Part shown: one piece after another, positions 7,504 to 16,382 of the stretch
Layout of the letters: each line of letters starts with the position of its first letter
Position numbering within the stretch: position 1 is the first letter of the stretch
NCBI GenBank assembly: GCA_902464615.1
Contig: CABQKA010000013.1
Span: forward strand, 1 to 37,528
DNA length: 37,528 nt
Direction: 5' to 3'
DNA from: an uncultured Prevotella sp.
GTDB lineage: Bacteria; Bacteroidota; Bacteroidia; Bacteroidales; Bacteroidaceae
Notes under the pieces: model-generated
Told to the model about the DNA's origin: nothing
The model's database searches: none
Seen by the model: only the letters and a program-made list of their open reading frames with translations
Program-made: the position numbers and the translations under genes

Positions 7504-8838
7504 TCAATGCAGCCGGGCACGTACTTGCGATTTGAACTGCTCGCCACGGTCCTCCATATTGTGGAAAAGGTCGAAACTGGCGCAACATGGACTGAGCAGC
7601 ACAGTGTCGCCCGGGCGGGCCAGAGAGGCGCAAGCCGCCACGCAGTCGGCCATGCTGGAGGTATCGGCCACGGGCAGCCCCAACCCGTCGAAGGCAGCAT
7701 GGAGCGGAGCGTTGTCGGCCCCCAAATAGACCAGTGCGCGGCACTTCTCGCGGACGAGGGGAAGAATCCCGCTGTAATCGTTGCCTTTGTCTTTCCCGCC
7801 GACGATAAGTACGACGGGGGTGGTCATGCTCTCGAGCGCCCACCTGCAAGCATCGACGTTGGTGGCCTTGGAATCGTTGACGTAATGAACGCCATCTACG
7901 TCGCACACCCGTTCAAGGCGGTGCTCCACACCGGGGAAGTCGGACAGGCCGGCCCGAACGGCGTCGGCCGACGCTCCTGCCGAGAAGGCGGCGAGCGCCG
8001 CAGCCAACGAGTTCCGGAGATTATGACGGCCGGGCAGGGACAATTCGGACAAGGGCATCGCAAAGGGAACGGGAGCGGTCAGACGGAATGTCGCTCCGTC
8101 GGCATAGCCCGCGCTGCCCGGAAGCGGGGTGTCGGCAAATGGATAAAGCTGACGAGGTGCGGGATATTTGGCCAACTCCCGCCCTATATACTCGTCTTCC
8201 AGCCAATAAATAAAAGCGTCGCCGGGACGCTGGTTGCGCAAGATGCGCATCTTGGCATCGACGTATCTTTGCATACAGTAGCCGTAACGGTCCAAATGGT
8301 CGGGAGTAATATTGAGCAGGACGGCCACGTCGGCACGGAAATCGTACATATTGTCCAACTGGAAAGATGACAACTCGATAACATAACCGGAACGCGGAGC
8401 TTCGGCGACCTGAAACGCCAAGCTACGGCCAATGTTCCCAGCCAGCCCGTAGTCCATGCCGGCCTTCCGCAGGATGTGATGAATCAGCGACGTCGTGGTG
8501 GTCTTACCATTGCTGCCGGTGATGCAGACCATGCGGGCGTCCGTGTAACGCGCAGCCAGCTCGATTTCACTGATCACAGGCACGCCCTGCTGCTTCAGCG
8601 CCATTACCATAGGCGCCTCGTCGGGAATTCCGGGACTTTTCACGACTTCATCGGCCTGAAGGACACGGGCCTGCGTGTGTCCGCCTTCCTCCCATTCGAT
8701 GCCGTAACGCTCCAACGTCTGCTTGTGGGCCTCGCCGATGCGGCCGGAGTCGGAGACCAGGACTTCCGCGCCTTGCTTCTGGGCCAGCACGGCGGCTCCC
8801 ACGCCGCTTTCGCCGGCTCCCAATATGACTGTTCGCAT
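7504..8838 (-). CDS. murD: UDP-MurNAc-L-Ala:D-Glu ligase MurD
   Basis: The 444-residue cytosolic Mur ligase adds D-glutamate to UDP-MurNAc-L-alanine using ATP. An N-terminal nucleotide-binding fold begins GAGESGVG (7-14). The ATP loop is GSNGKTTT (108-115), the central-domain NITPDHLDRY follows, and the C-terminal domain has the HRLE and NDSKATN motifs of MurD. The length is typical (about 440-450). It sits 14 bases after mraY and 48 bases before ftsW. Confidence 0.95.
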   Translation of the reverse strand: MRTVILGAGESGVGAAVLAQKQGAEVLVSDSGRIGEAHKQTLERYGIEWEEGGHTQARVLQADEVVKSPGIPDEAPMVMALKQQGVPVISEIELAARYTDARMVCITGSNGKTTTTSLIHHILRKAGMDYGLAGNIGRSLAFQVAEAPRSGYVIELSSFQLDNMYDFRADVAVLLNITPDHLDRYGYCMQRYVDAKMRILRNQRPGDAFIYWLEDEYIGRELAKYPAPRQLYPFADTPLPGSAGYADGATFRLTAPVPFAMPLSELSLPGRHNLRNSLAAALAAFSAGASADAVRAGLSDFPGVEHRLERVCDVDGVHYVNDSKATNVDACRWALESMTTPVVLIVGGKDKGNDYSGILPLVREKCRALVYLGADNAPLHAAFDGLGLPVADTSSMADCVAACASLARPGDTVLLSPCCASFDLFHNMEDRGEQFKSQVRARLH

Positions 8839-8852
8839 CTCTCGTATGATTT

Positions 8853-10127
8853 TTATCGGATTTTCAATGTAATGATGGTGGCTGCGGCCAAGAGTATCGT
8901 CGTAATCCAGAAACGGACCGTGATTTTAGACTCGTGCCAGGCTCCACGAGGCCAGTTCTTGAAAACGTAATGACAGGTGGGGTCCAACTGTTCCTTGAGA
9001 ACGCGGAAATTATCATGAATCGGTGTCCGCTTGAACAAGCGCCGCCGCACTCCTTTCCGCTTTCCCAATTTGAAGTACTCCACTTGCAGGATAACACTCA
9101 AACTTTCGACAAGGAACACGCCGCACAGGATGGGAATAAGCAACTCCTTGTGGATGATAATGGCCAGCACAGCGATGACGCCGCCAATGGTCAGCGAGCC
9201 GGTATCGCCCATGAATATCTGTGCGGGATAGGCATTATACCATAGGAAACCTATCAGGGCGCCCACCATTGCAGATATAAAAATAACCAGTTCCTGCGAG
9301 CCGGGTATGTACATGATGTTCAGGTAACTGGCAAACTCAATATGGCTGGAGACGTAGGCCAGAATCCCCAATGCAATGCAGATTATGGCAGAGTTCCCGG
9401 CCGCCATGCCGTCCATGCCGTCGTTCAAGTTTGCGCCATTGGAGACGGCGGTTATTACGAAAATCGTCACAATGACGAAAAAGATCCAGCCTGCCTGGGT
9501 CTTGTATTTTCCACAGAAGGACATGATCTCCGTATAGTCGAGATTGTTGTTCTTCACAAAGGGAATGGTTGTCTTGGTCGATTTGACAGGCTCGCTTTTA
9601 TGTATCACTTCGGTCGTAGCGCCTCCGCGATGGCTGACCTCCACATTCTCACGGATGACGGCGTCGGGGCTGAAATAGAGCACGAGACCTACAAATAAGC
9701 CTAAGGCGACTTGCCCGAGGATCTTGAACTTTCCGGACAATCCGTCCTTGTTCTTCTTGAAATTCTTGATATAGTCGTCCACAAAGCCTAAGGCGCCCAG
9801 CCAGACCACCGTCACCATCATTAAAATCATATAGATGTTGCGCAAGCGGCCCAGCAGGATGCAGGGCACCAGGACAGAGACGATGATAATGATGCCTCCC
9901 ATTGAAGGCACGTTCAACTTCTGCACGCCGAACGGGTCGATGGATGCGTCGCGCTGGGTCTCGCTGTAATGGTGACGCTTCATCCATTTGATGAAATACT
10001 CACCGAACCAAGCCGAAATGACCAGGGCAAGCATCAACGCCAACAGGGAGCGGAAAGATATATAGCTCCACAGGTTAGACCCGGGTACGCCGAACTGTTC
10101 CAGAAAACGGAATAGATAATATAGCAT
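8853..10127 (-). CDS. mraY: Phospho-MurNAc-pentapeptide transferase MraY
   Basis: Integral membrane enzyme that moves phospho-MurNAc-pentapeptide from UDP to undecaprenyl phosphate, forming lipid I. The three acidic signatures are present: LGFVDDYIK, NLNDGMDGMA and FMGDTGSL, with the histidine-bearing loop KRTPIHDNF near the C terminus. At 424 residues it is longer than E. coli MraY (360). The extra length falls mainly in a hydrophilic insert around residues 160-205 (HRGGATTEVIHKSEPVKS), as I recall from Bacteroidota MraY. It is 21 bases from murE and 14 from murD. Confidence 0.95.
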   Translation of the reverse strand: MLYYLFRFLEQFGVPGSNLWSYISFRSLLALMLALVISAWFGEYFIKWMKRHHYSETQRDASIDPFGVQKLNVPSMGGIIIIVSVLVPCILLGRLRNIYMILMMVTVVWLGALGFVDDYIKNFKKNKDGLSGKFKILGQVALGLFVGLVLYFSPDAVIRENVEVSHRGGATTEVIHKSEPVKSTKTTIPFVKNNNLDYTEIMSFCGKYKTQAGWIFFVIVTIFVITAVSNGANLNDGMDGMAAGNSAIICIALGILAYVSSHIEFASYLNIMYIPGSQELVIFISAMVGALIGFLWYNAYPAQIFMGDTGSLTIGGVIAVLAIIIHKELLIPILCGVFLVESLSVILQVEYFKLGKRKGVRRRLFKRTPIHDNFRVLKEQLDPTCHYVFKNWPRGAWHESKITVRFWITTILLAAATIITLKIR

Positions 10128-10148
10128 GACGTCTCGTTTTTATAAAAA

Positions 10149-11633
10149 TTATGGCTGCTGACGTGCGGCCGACTCCGTATCAAGGCCAAATGCGGCCCGC
10201 ACTTCCTCATGGTCGTCAAAATGATGCTTCACGCCTTGTACCTCCTGGTACGGCTCGTGCCCCTTTCCGGCCACGAGGATCACATCGCCCGGTTTGGCCA
10301 TCATGACCGCCGCGCGGATGGCCTCGCGGCGATCTGCAATGCTGACAACCTTGCGTGCCTGCTCGGCATCAAGCCCGGACAGCATATCGTTGATAATGGC
10401 CTGCGGGTCTTCGAAACGGGGATTGTCGCTCGTGATGATGACACGGTCGCTACGGTTGGCCGCTTCGCGCGCCATGAGCGGGCGTTTTCCCTTGTCGCGA
10501 TTTCCGCCGGCCCCGCATACTGTAATGACTTCACCCCTTCCGCGGACTATCTCGCCGATAGAAATCAGCACATTGGCCAACGCATCGGGAGTATGGGCGT
10601 AATCAATAATGGCGCACACGCCCTGCGGGGAGCGGATGGCTTCAAAACGCCCGTTGACCGGGTGAAGCGTAGAAAGTACGCGCAACACCTCGTCCGGGTC
10701 ACGGCCAAGCATGACTGCGGCTCCATAGACCGCAAGCAGGTTGGAAACATTAAAGCGCCCGACAAAGCTCACGCTGACTTCGCGCCCGTCGATATCGAGC
10801 AACATCCCCTCCAACGACTCCTCGAGAATGCGTCCCTTGAAATCGGCTGCTGTCCGGGTGGAATAGGTCCTTACCGTAGCTGCCGTATTTTGAACCATAA
10901 CCATTCCGTTACGGTCGTCGGCATTCGTCACCGCGAACGCATCTGCAGGCAAGCCGTCGAAAAAAGCTTTCTTAGCGTCACGATAATTCTCGAACGTTTT
11001 GTGATAATCCAAATGGTCGCGGGTCAAATTGGTAAAAATGCCACCGGCAAAACGGAGGCCGCCGATACGCCGCTGATGGATAGCATGCGAACTGCACTCC
11101 ATAAAGACATAGTCACAGCCGGAATCTGCCATACGCCCCAGCAACCTGTTCAAGGTAACAGGGTCGGGCGTGGTATGCTCTGTCGGCACAGCCTCGTCGT
11201 CCACATAATTACAAACCGTGGACACCAGACCGCAACGGAATCCCAGGGCTCGGAACATACGAAACAACAAAGTCGCGATCGTTGTTTTCCCGTTGGTTCC
11301 CGTCACGCCGACCAAATTCAGACGACGGGTCGGATCTCCATAAAAATGCGTTGCCACAGGACCGATAGCGGCTTCCGTGTCATCAATCCGGACAAACGTC
11401 ACGCTTTCAGGAACGTCAGCCGGAATATCTTCGCAAACGAGCACAGCCTTTGCACCGTGCTCCACGGCCTTGCCAATAAAAGCATGACCGTCCGCCTGGG
11501 TTCCCTTAACAGCGACGAACAAATCGCCGGGACACACTTGGCGTGAATCCATATTCACGCCGGTTATTTCGATGTCGAGGTTTCCCCGCACTTCCTGCAG
11601 GGATAACATACTGAGAAGTTCTGCCAGTCTCAT
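10149..11633 (-). CDS. murE: UDP-MurNAc-tripeptide synthetase MurE (meso-DAP type)
   Basis: The 494-residue cytosolic Mur ligase adds the third stem-peptide residue. The ATP loop is GTNGKTT (112-118). A DNPR motif (in TSDNPRFEDP, near residue 410) is the known mark for meso-diaminopimelate specificity rather than lysine, as expected for a Gram-negative wall. The frame extends to a TTG four codons upstream, but the ATG at 11633 (MRLAEL) fits the family better. A 132-base gap separates it from ftsI, the longest gap in the cluster; it holds no gene and only a poor promoter-like match next to the ATG. Confidence 0.94.
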   Translation of the reverse strand: MRLAELLSMLSLQEVRGNLDIEITGVNMDSRQVCPGDLFVAVKGTQADGHAFIGKAVEHGAKAVLVCEDIPADVPESVTFVRIDDTEAAIGPVATHFYGDPTRRLNLVGVTGTNGKTTIATLLFRMFRALGFRCGLVSTVCNYVDDEAVPTEHTTPDPVTLNRLLGRMADSGCDYVFMECSSHAIHQRRIGGLRFAGGIFTNLTRDHLDYHKTFENYRDAKKAFFDGLPADAFAVTNADDRNGMVMVQNTAATVRTYSTRTAADFKGRILEESLEGMLLDIDGREVSVSFVGRFNVSNLLAVYGAAVMLGRDPDEVLRVLSTLHPVNGRFEAIRSPQGVCAIIDYAHTPDALANVLISIGEIVRGRGEVITVCGAGGNRDKGKRPLMAREAANRSDRVIITSDNPRFEDPQAIINDMLSGLDAEQARKVVSIADRREAIRAAVMMAKPGDVILVAGKGHEPYQEVQGVKHHFDDHEEVRAAFGLDTESAARQQP

Positions 11634-11765
11634 GGCGATTACCAAATATTATCGTTCAACTATTTTTATACTATGCGCCTGCGTCCTTGCCGATTGTCCA
11701 CAACGGAAGCGGCACTCTATTTCACTTCGCTGCCGCACATTCACTTACCGGTGAGGAGAGCGCTC

Positions 11766-14060
11766 CTATTTTTTCCCAAGAACCAAGCGGACGGTTTGCC
11801 CGGGCCCGACTTTTTGTCCCGGCGGAATGCTTTGCTCACTCACCGTCCCTACTCCTTCGGTCACCACCCGCAAACCTATCGACTCCAAACGATAAAGGGC
11901 ATCGCGCAATCCGTAACCTGTCACATCGGGCATATGCCCTACAACTTCATCAGTCGCTTGCAGGGTGAAGTTCGTGCCGTTTCCGCTGCTTTTCCCCCAA
12001 ACGGTGGCGGCTTTGCCCAAAGAAGCGGTTGTCTGACAGCCTACGCCTAAATTCTTAAACAGGCGGGCCGTCGCAGCAATGTCTCCGGATAGGGACACCT
12101 TTTTCTTATAAAGAGTCGTGTCGCGGGCCTGACTGTAATCCGTCACATGATTTCGTGCCATGATAGATTCGGCCACTCGCTTAAACACAGGGCCACACAT
12201 GCCGCCACCGGAGGCCGGCGCGGTCTTACGGATACAGACTATGCAGGAATAAAGCGGTTTATCCGCGGGAAAATAGCCGGCATAAGAGATAAAATACTCC
12301 GAAGTCCGGCCCGCACCGGTCCAGATTTGGGCCGTGCCGGTCTTGGCGGCCACTGGGAAATACCGGCTTCCGCCCGCTTTGCCCAATCCTATGGACACGA
12401 CCTCTTCCAGACAAGTGCGTATATTGCTCACTGCTTCAGGGCGGGCCATTTGCTTGCGCAATACGGTCACCGGGAATTCCTTGACTACTTGGCCATCTTT
12501 CAAAATAGCCTTCACGAGTCTCGGACGAAGCAAGCGGCCGTTATTAGCAATGCCGTTGTAAAAGTTCAATGTATTGATCGGCGCCAACTGCGTCTCGTAG
12601 CCGATGCTCATCCACGGTAATGTCGTGCTTGACCAATAGGCCCCTTCACCCGGCCTGCGGATACGCGGTTTCTGATATCCTGGAAGCGGTATCTTCAAAT
12701 CTTCCTTGACGCCAATCCGCTCCAAGCCTTTAACAAATGCCGTTGGATTGTCATGATAATGCTTGTTTATCAAATAGCTCACACCGACGTTGGAGGATTT
12801 CTGGATTATCTGCGGCACGGTGAGTACGCCATATCCGCCCGAACGCCAATTGTGGTCGCGCATTTTCCGGTTTCCGAAATTATAGACGCCACCGCCCACA
12901 TCGACCTCATCCTCCATTGTAATCTTGCCGTCGTCGAAGGCTACGAGGAAGGACATAGGCTTAAACACAGAGCCAGGCTCGTAAATATCTGTCACCGGAA
13001 GTGCAGTATCTTCATGGTAAGTGCCGTCCGCGTGACGGCTTAAGCCTGTCATTGCCTTTATATCTCCCGTCGCTACTTCCATAACGATGCAGACACCGGA
13101 AATAGCGCCCAGTTCTTCGAGTTTATCGCTCAACGCCTTTTCGCATATCTCCTGAATGGTAATGTCGAGCGTCGTCATCACGTCGCACCCGTCTACGGCC
13201 GGTGTGTCTATCTGCACGACCTTGCGGTTCATCACTTTTTGGAAATGATACTTTCCGGGAGTGCCTGCCAACACGCTGTCGAAAGTCATTTCTATGCCAT
13301 AGCGCGCCGTGTCCTTGAAATCGCCGATAGTCCGGGCAGCTAATTCACCAAACGGACGGCGGCGCATCTCCACCTTTTCAAAATTGGCGCTCGACTTCAA
13401 ATTAAACAAGGGAAGTTTGCTCACCTCGCTATAATCTACATAGCTGATGCGGCGGTTTTCGTTTTTCCGCAATTTCAAGGATGTCACGTCGTCCACATAT
13501 ACTTTCCAGTAACGCGAACGTTCTCGCCGGCCGGCAATCAGATGCTTGCGCAAGGCCGCAGGGTCTATGTCCGGAAAGATGCGGTGCATGCCTTGGCAAA
13601 TCTCATCCAGATAATAGAACAAGACTGTGTCACGGCGGTATTGGTCTTTAACACGCCAGTCCGCCAAAAGCCGTTCACGCAGGCGCACCGTATCGGTCTT
13701 CGGGAATGCCTGCCGCACTTCGTGGCAAACCAGATGCAGGCTCTTTGCCAACGTCGTATCTTTCAAATAGCGGTTATCCCGGCTCCATGCCGTGTCGTTC
13801 TCCATACTGATATAATCCAGATTGATATAGAACTCCGGCAAAGATGCCGCCAGTCCCTGTCCGTCAGCCGCCAGGATATTGCCGCGTTTGGCCGGCAACG
13901 TGCGCCCCTGCTTCACGTTTATCTGGCTCACCCCTATCCAGCGTTCTCGTTCCGCCGTCATCAGGTAGAACGCCTTGCCGACAACGCAGACTGCGGCCAG
14001 GCTCAGCAGCAGCGTAATGACGAAATAGCGGGGCATTATCTTCTTGCTCAAGAAGTTCAT
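11766..14060 (-). CDS. ftsI: Septal transpeptidase FtsI/PBP with PASTA domain
   Basis: A 764-residue class B penicillin-binding protein that cross-links septal peptidoglycan. It has a short cytoplasmic N terminus, one membrane helix (about residues 12-30), a pedestal domain, and a transpeptidase domain with S364-V-F-K367 (catalytic Ser), S422-S-N424 and K573-T-G575. A single PASTA domain (about 706-762) closes the protein, whereas E. coli FtsI has none; PASTA at the end of the division PBP is common in Bacteroidota. An insert of about 130 residues after the membrane helix (100-230) is rich in charged residues. It lies 15 bases after the FtsL-like gene. Confidence 0.94.
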   Translation of the reverse strand: MNFLSKKIMPRYFVITLLLSLAAVCVVGKAFYLMTAERERWIGVSQINVKQGRTLPAKRGNILAADGQGLAASLPEFYINLDYISMENDTAWSRDNRYLKDTTLAKSLHLVCHEVRQAFPKTDTVRLRERLLADWRVKDQYRRDTVLFYYLDEICQGMHRIFPDIDPAALRKHLIAGRRERSRYWKVYVDDVTSLKLRKNENRRISYVDYSEVSKLPLFNLKSSANFEKVEMRRRPFGELAARTIGDFKDTARYGIEMTFDSVLAGTPGKYHFQKVMNRKVVQIDTPAVDGCDVMTTLDITIQEICEKALSDKLEELGAISGVCIVMEVATGDIKAMTGLSRHADGTYHEDTALPVTDIYEPGSVFKPMSFLVAFDDGKITMEDEVDVGGGVYNFGNRKMRDHNWRSGGYGVLTVPQIIQKSSNVGVSYLINKHYHDNPTAFVKGLERIGVKEDLKIPLPGYQKPRIRRPGEGAYWSSTTLPWMSIGYETQLAPINTLNFYNGIANNGRLLRPRLVKAILKDGQVVKEFPVTVLRKQMARPEAVSNIRTCLEEVVSIGLGKAGGSRYFPVAAKTGTAQIWTGAGRTSEYFISYAGYFPADKPLYSCIVCIRKTAPASGGGMCGPVFKRVAESIMARNHVTDYSQARDTTLYKKKVSLSGDIAATARLFKNLGVGCQTTASLGKAATVWGKSSGNGTNFTLQATDEVVGHMPDVTGYGLRDALYRLESIGLRVVTEGVGTVSEQSIPPGQKVGPGQTVRLVLGKK

Positions 14061-14075
14061 AAGGCATGGGACTTA

Positions 14076-14585
14076 TCAGTTAGGCAAATAGTAGGACGAC
14101 TCCACGGAAGTGCGGAGTGTGGTGTCGGGAACGTTCTCCTCCACATTGCTGCGCATGGAGAATTCGGTGAGCTCGCTCGAGATGGTCAGGACCTTAAACT
14201 TTCTGTCTGTCAGGGTATCTGCCAAATCTTCCCGACGGATTTCTTCGCGCTGGCAAGCATAGCGGTTGCTGACATAGAGGATGGCCAGCACCACGATCAG
14301 AATGACGTAGCCCACCTGCCGGCGGAACCAGGTACTGCCCAATATATCGCCGCCCAGGATGGTACGCAGGGAAACCCGTTCCTCAGTACGCTCATTCTCT
14401 TCCTCGTCGAGGTTGATAAGTTGGCGCAAAGCCTTCCGCGCCCGTTCGTCACGGGCTGCTTCCCGGCGTTCCTCAATGGTCTCCGTTTTTTCTCCCGGTG
14501 TATCTTCTGCCTGTTGTGGCGCACCGTCCCCTTGCAGGGAATCCGTCAGCTCGGGAGCGGGTCTTTTATCGTCCTGTGCTATCAT
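14076..14585 (-). CDS. ftsL: FtsL-like cell division protein
   Basis: A 169-residue bitopic protein. It has a long hydrophilic, highly charged cytoplasmic part (1-88, Glu/Arg-rich, probably helical), one membrane helix (about 91-108), and a 60-residue periplasmic tail with a short helical segment (REEIRREDLADTLTDRKF). Identity is mainly positional: it lies between rsmH and ftsI where ftsL belongs, and it ends as Bacteroidota FtsL-like proteins do. In E. coli FtsL works with FtsB and FtsQ to activate FtsWI. The frame continues upstream into rsmH, but the ATG at 14585, 19 bases after the rsmH stop, is the sensible start. Confidence 0.8.
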   Translation of the reverse strand: MIAQDDKRPAPELTDSLQGDGAPQQAEDTPGEKTETIEERREAARDERARKALRQLINLDEEENERTEERVSLRTILGGDILGSTWFRRQVGYVILIVVLAILYVSNRYACQREEIRREDLADTLTDRKFKVLTISSELTEFSMRSNVEENVPDTTLRTSVESSYYLPN

Positions 14586-14604
14586 TTTCCTCTCGTAACA
14601 TTTA

Positions 14605-15516
14605 TCATAGCTTCTCGGCCACGCGCAGTTTAGCGCTGCGGCTGCGCGGATTACGCTCCTGTTCTTCCGCATCGGGGGCAATTACCTTGCACACTGGGCG
14701 CATCGGCGTCGTGCGGTTTCCGAAGAAGTCCACATCTACCTTGCCCTCCACGTTACCTGCCCGCATGTAGTTTTTTACCAGGCGGTCTTCGAGAGAGTGG
14801 TAAGTGAGCACGACCAGCCTTCCGCCCGTGCGCAGCATATCCGTAGCTTCCCGCAGCAAGTCGACCAGTGCATCCAGCTCATGGTTCACTTCAATGCGTA
14901 ATGCCTGAAACACTTTGGCCATATCTTTCTTCTCGCGCGAACGTTCCAGCAACGGTGTTGCGACCGCCGTCAGTTCGGAAACGGTCTTGATGGGAGCGGC
15001 AGAGCGGGTTGCCACCAGAGCCGAGGCCAACCGGCGGGCACAGCGCAATTCGCCGTAAAGGCGGAATATCTGCCCGAGCTGCTCCTCCGTATAAGAATTG
15101 ACGATATCGGCTGCCGTCATGGAGGCGCGGGTATTCATCCGCATATCCAGAGGCGCGTCAAAACGGAAAGAAAAGCCGCGGCGCTCGTCATCAAAATGAT
15201 GGCTCGATACGCCCAAGTCCGCCAGCAAGCCATCCAGTTTTTCTACTCCGTAATAGCGCATCCAATTCTTCAGATACCTGAAATTCGTACGTACGAATGT
15301 GAAGCGGTCCTCGTCCTGCGGCGCATTTTGCATGGCGTCCGCATCCTGGTCAAATCCGTAAAGATGCCCTTCCGGACCTAAGCGGGAAAGTATCTCCCGG
15401 CTATGACCGCCACCGCCAAAGGTGGCATCTACATAAATGCCGTCGGGGCGGATGTTCAAGCCGTCTACTGCGGGGTGCAATAGGACCGGTATGTGATAGG
15501 CGGGTACTGTGTTCAT
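14605..15516 (-). CDS. rsmH: 16S rRNA (cytosine1402-N4)-methyltransferase RsmH
   Basis: A 303-residue SAM-dependent methyltransferase (MraW) that modifies C1402 in the decoding centre of 16S rRNA. The SAM loop DATFGGGGHSREIL follows an N-terminal YHIPVLL motif. LADLGVSSHH, RGFSFRFDAPLDMRM and the C-terminal TYHSLEDRLVK are all family marks. The open frame runs 56 codons further upstream into mraZ; the ATG at 15516 (MNTVPAYHIP), 10 bases after the mraZ stop, is the right start. Confidence 0.95.
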   Translation of the reverse strand: MNTVPAYHIPVLLHPAVDGLNIRPDGIYVDATFGGGGHSREILSRLGPEGHLYGFDQDADAMQNAPQDEDRFTFVRTNFRYLKNWMRYYGVEKLDGLLADLGVSSHHFDDERRGFSFRFDAPLDMRMNTRASMTAADIVNSYTEEQLGQIFRLYGELRCARRLASALVATRSAAPIKTVSELTAVATPLLERSREKKDMAKVFQALRIEVNHELDALVDLLREATDMLRTGGRLVVLTYHSLEDRLVKNYMRAGNVEGKVDVDFFGNRTTPMRPVCKVIAPDAEEQERNPRSRSAKLRVAEKL

Positions 15517-15526
15517 TCTTCCGTTT

Positions 15527-16015
15527 TTATTGTTTCCGTCCGGACGCTGAAAGGCTGTCCGGACTATGGTATGTGCTGCCGCGCATCGCGCGCTCCATTG
15601 CAGCGGCATATTCTTCTGCCGGAAGGAACGGCTGTGCGGCGCGCCGGCTGTTCCATAACTCAACGCGGTCATCCACCCCGACAAAAGTCAGTTCGCGCTC
15701 AATGCCTGCCCAGTCGAGCAAGCGGCGGGGTATCAGAAAACGACCGTTGCCATCCAAGGCAAACAGCTCGGCATCGGCCATGAATTGACGGAACAGCATG
15801 GCTTCCTGCGGATTCCACAGGTTCAGACGACTGCGCAGGTCTTCTACTTCAGCCGACCATGCTGCCCGGGGATAGACCACCAGGCAGGAAGCATAGACAT
15901 CACGCTTAAGCACAAACTCATTATCCGTAGCGGACAATAGTTTCCTGAACGCTGCCGGAAAAAAGACCCGGCCTTTTACGTCCAATTTTGCGGGTATGCT
16001 GCCTGCGAATCTCAT
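15527..16015 (-). CDS. mraZ: Transcriptional regulator MraZ
   Basis: A 162-residue protein with two SpoVT/AbrB-type half-domains, each carrying the MraZ DxxxR motif: D12-V-K-G-R16 and D88-G-N-G-R92. MraZ forms ring oligomers and, in the species studied, binds repeated TGGGN boxes in front of its own operon and represses it. It is first in the dcw cluster. Two TGGGG repeats with a 10-base period lie 35-49 bases upstream. The frame is open to 16057, but the upstream part covers the promoter, so ATG at 16015 is chosen. Confidence 0.94.
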   Translation of the reverse strand: MRFAGSIPAKLDVKGRVFFPAAFRKLLSATDNEFVLKRDVYASCLVVYPRAAWSAEVEDLRSRLNLWNPQEAMLFRQFMADAELFALDGNGRFLIPRRLLDWAGIERELTFVGVDDRVELWNSRRAAQPFLPAEEYAAAMERAMRGSTYHSPDSLSASGRKQ

Positions 16016-16032
16016 TTTTCTGAAAGATTTTC

Positions 16033-16040
16033 CAAAATTA
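16033..16040 (-). promoter_or_regulatory. Probable -7 box of the dcw operon
   Basis: TAATTTTG on the minus strand matches TAnnTTTG. It would give a leader of about 10 bases before the mraZ ATG. No good -33 element is seen at the usual distance; the MraZ-type repeats lie there instead. Confidence 0.5.
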
Positions 16041-16049
16041 CGAACTTCT

Positions 16050-16064
16050 CCCCACAATTCCCCA
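16050..16064 (-). promoter_or_regulatory. Candidate MraZ-binding box
   Basis: On the minus strand TGGGG-AATTG-TGGGG: two TGGGN half-sites separated by 5 bases, directly upstream of the probable -7 box. The pattern and spacing equal the direct repeats bound by MraZ in E. coli and other bacteria, where three copies are usual. A third copy is not seen. Placement between the -33 and -7 positions suits autorepression. Confidence 0.6.
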
Positions 16065-16272
16065 CTTCTGTCTTACATTTTTTCAGAAGTGATAAAATAA
16101 AGTCCAACAAATTGCACGTAAGCAATTCAATATAAAAAAGTTATGCGATTGTTAAATCTGAAAGCAAAGCGCACCTTCCTCCTGGCACTTTCCCCCTTCC
16201 GTCGCTATCTCTCCATGGCGACGACAACCGTGCTATATGTATCCTCCTTCGGGAAAGCCGTACCGGGCATAT
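16065..16272. other. Gene-free gap upstream of mraZ
   Basis: About 200 bases between the dcw promoter and the gyrB terminator. No convincing gene. A 43-codon frame on the plus strand (16143-16274) is present but has no promoter box or homology that I recognise. A short inverted repeat (aattgc/gcaatt) lies just before it. Confidence 0.4.
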
Positions 16273-16305
16273 AAAAAAGGCTGCCGGGCAAAATGCCCGA
16301 CAGCC
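16273..16305 (-). terminator. Intrinsic terminator of gyrB
   Basis: A 12-bp stem (16279-16290 with 16294-16305, one G-U pair), a 3-base loop and six Us on the minus strand. It lies 78 bases past the gyrB stop and separates gyrB from the dcw operon. Confidence 0.85.
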
Positions 16306-16382
16306 CGATTGCGGAATCATAAAAGTGTATGGAATGGCGGGGAAGGCAGAGAAAAAACGGACCTGCCCCGTTCACAGGATTC

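Noticed and set aside
11634..11765. Internal promoter or small gene between ftsI and murE
   Set aside because: The only box-like sequence (TAATATTTG) has wrong internal spacing and lies within about 10 bases of the murE ATG; no frame of note.
16143..16274. 43-codon plus-strand frame upstream of mraZ (MRLLNLKAKRTF...)
   Set aside because: No TAnnTTTG box in front, no family, and its end runs into the gyrB terminator stem. Conservation in relatives could revive it.
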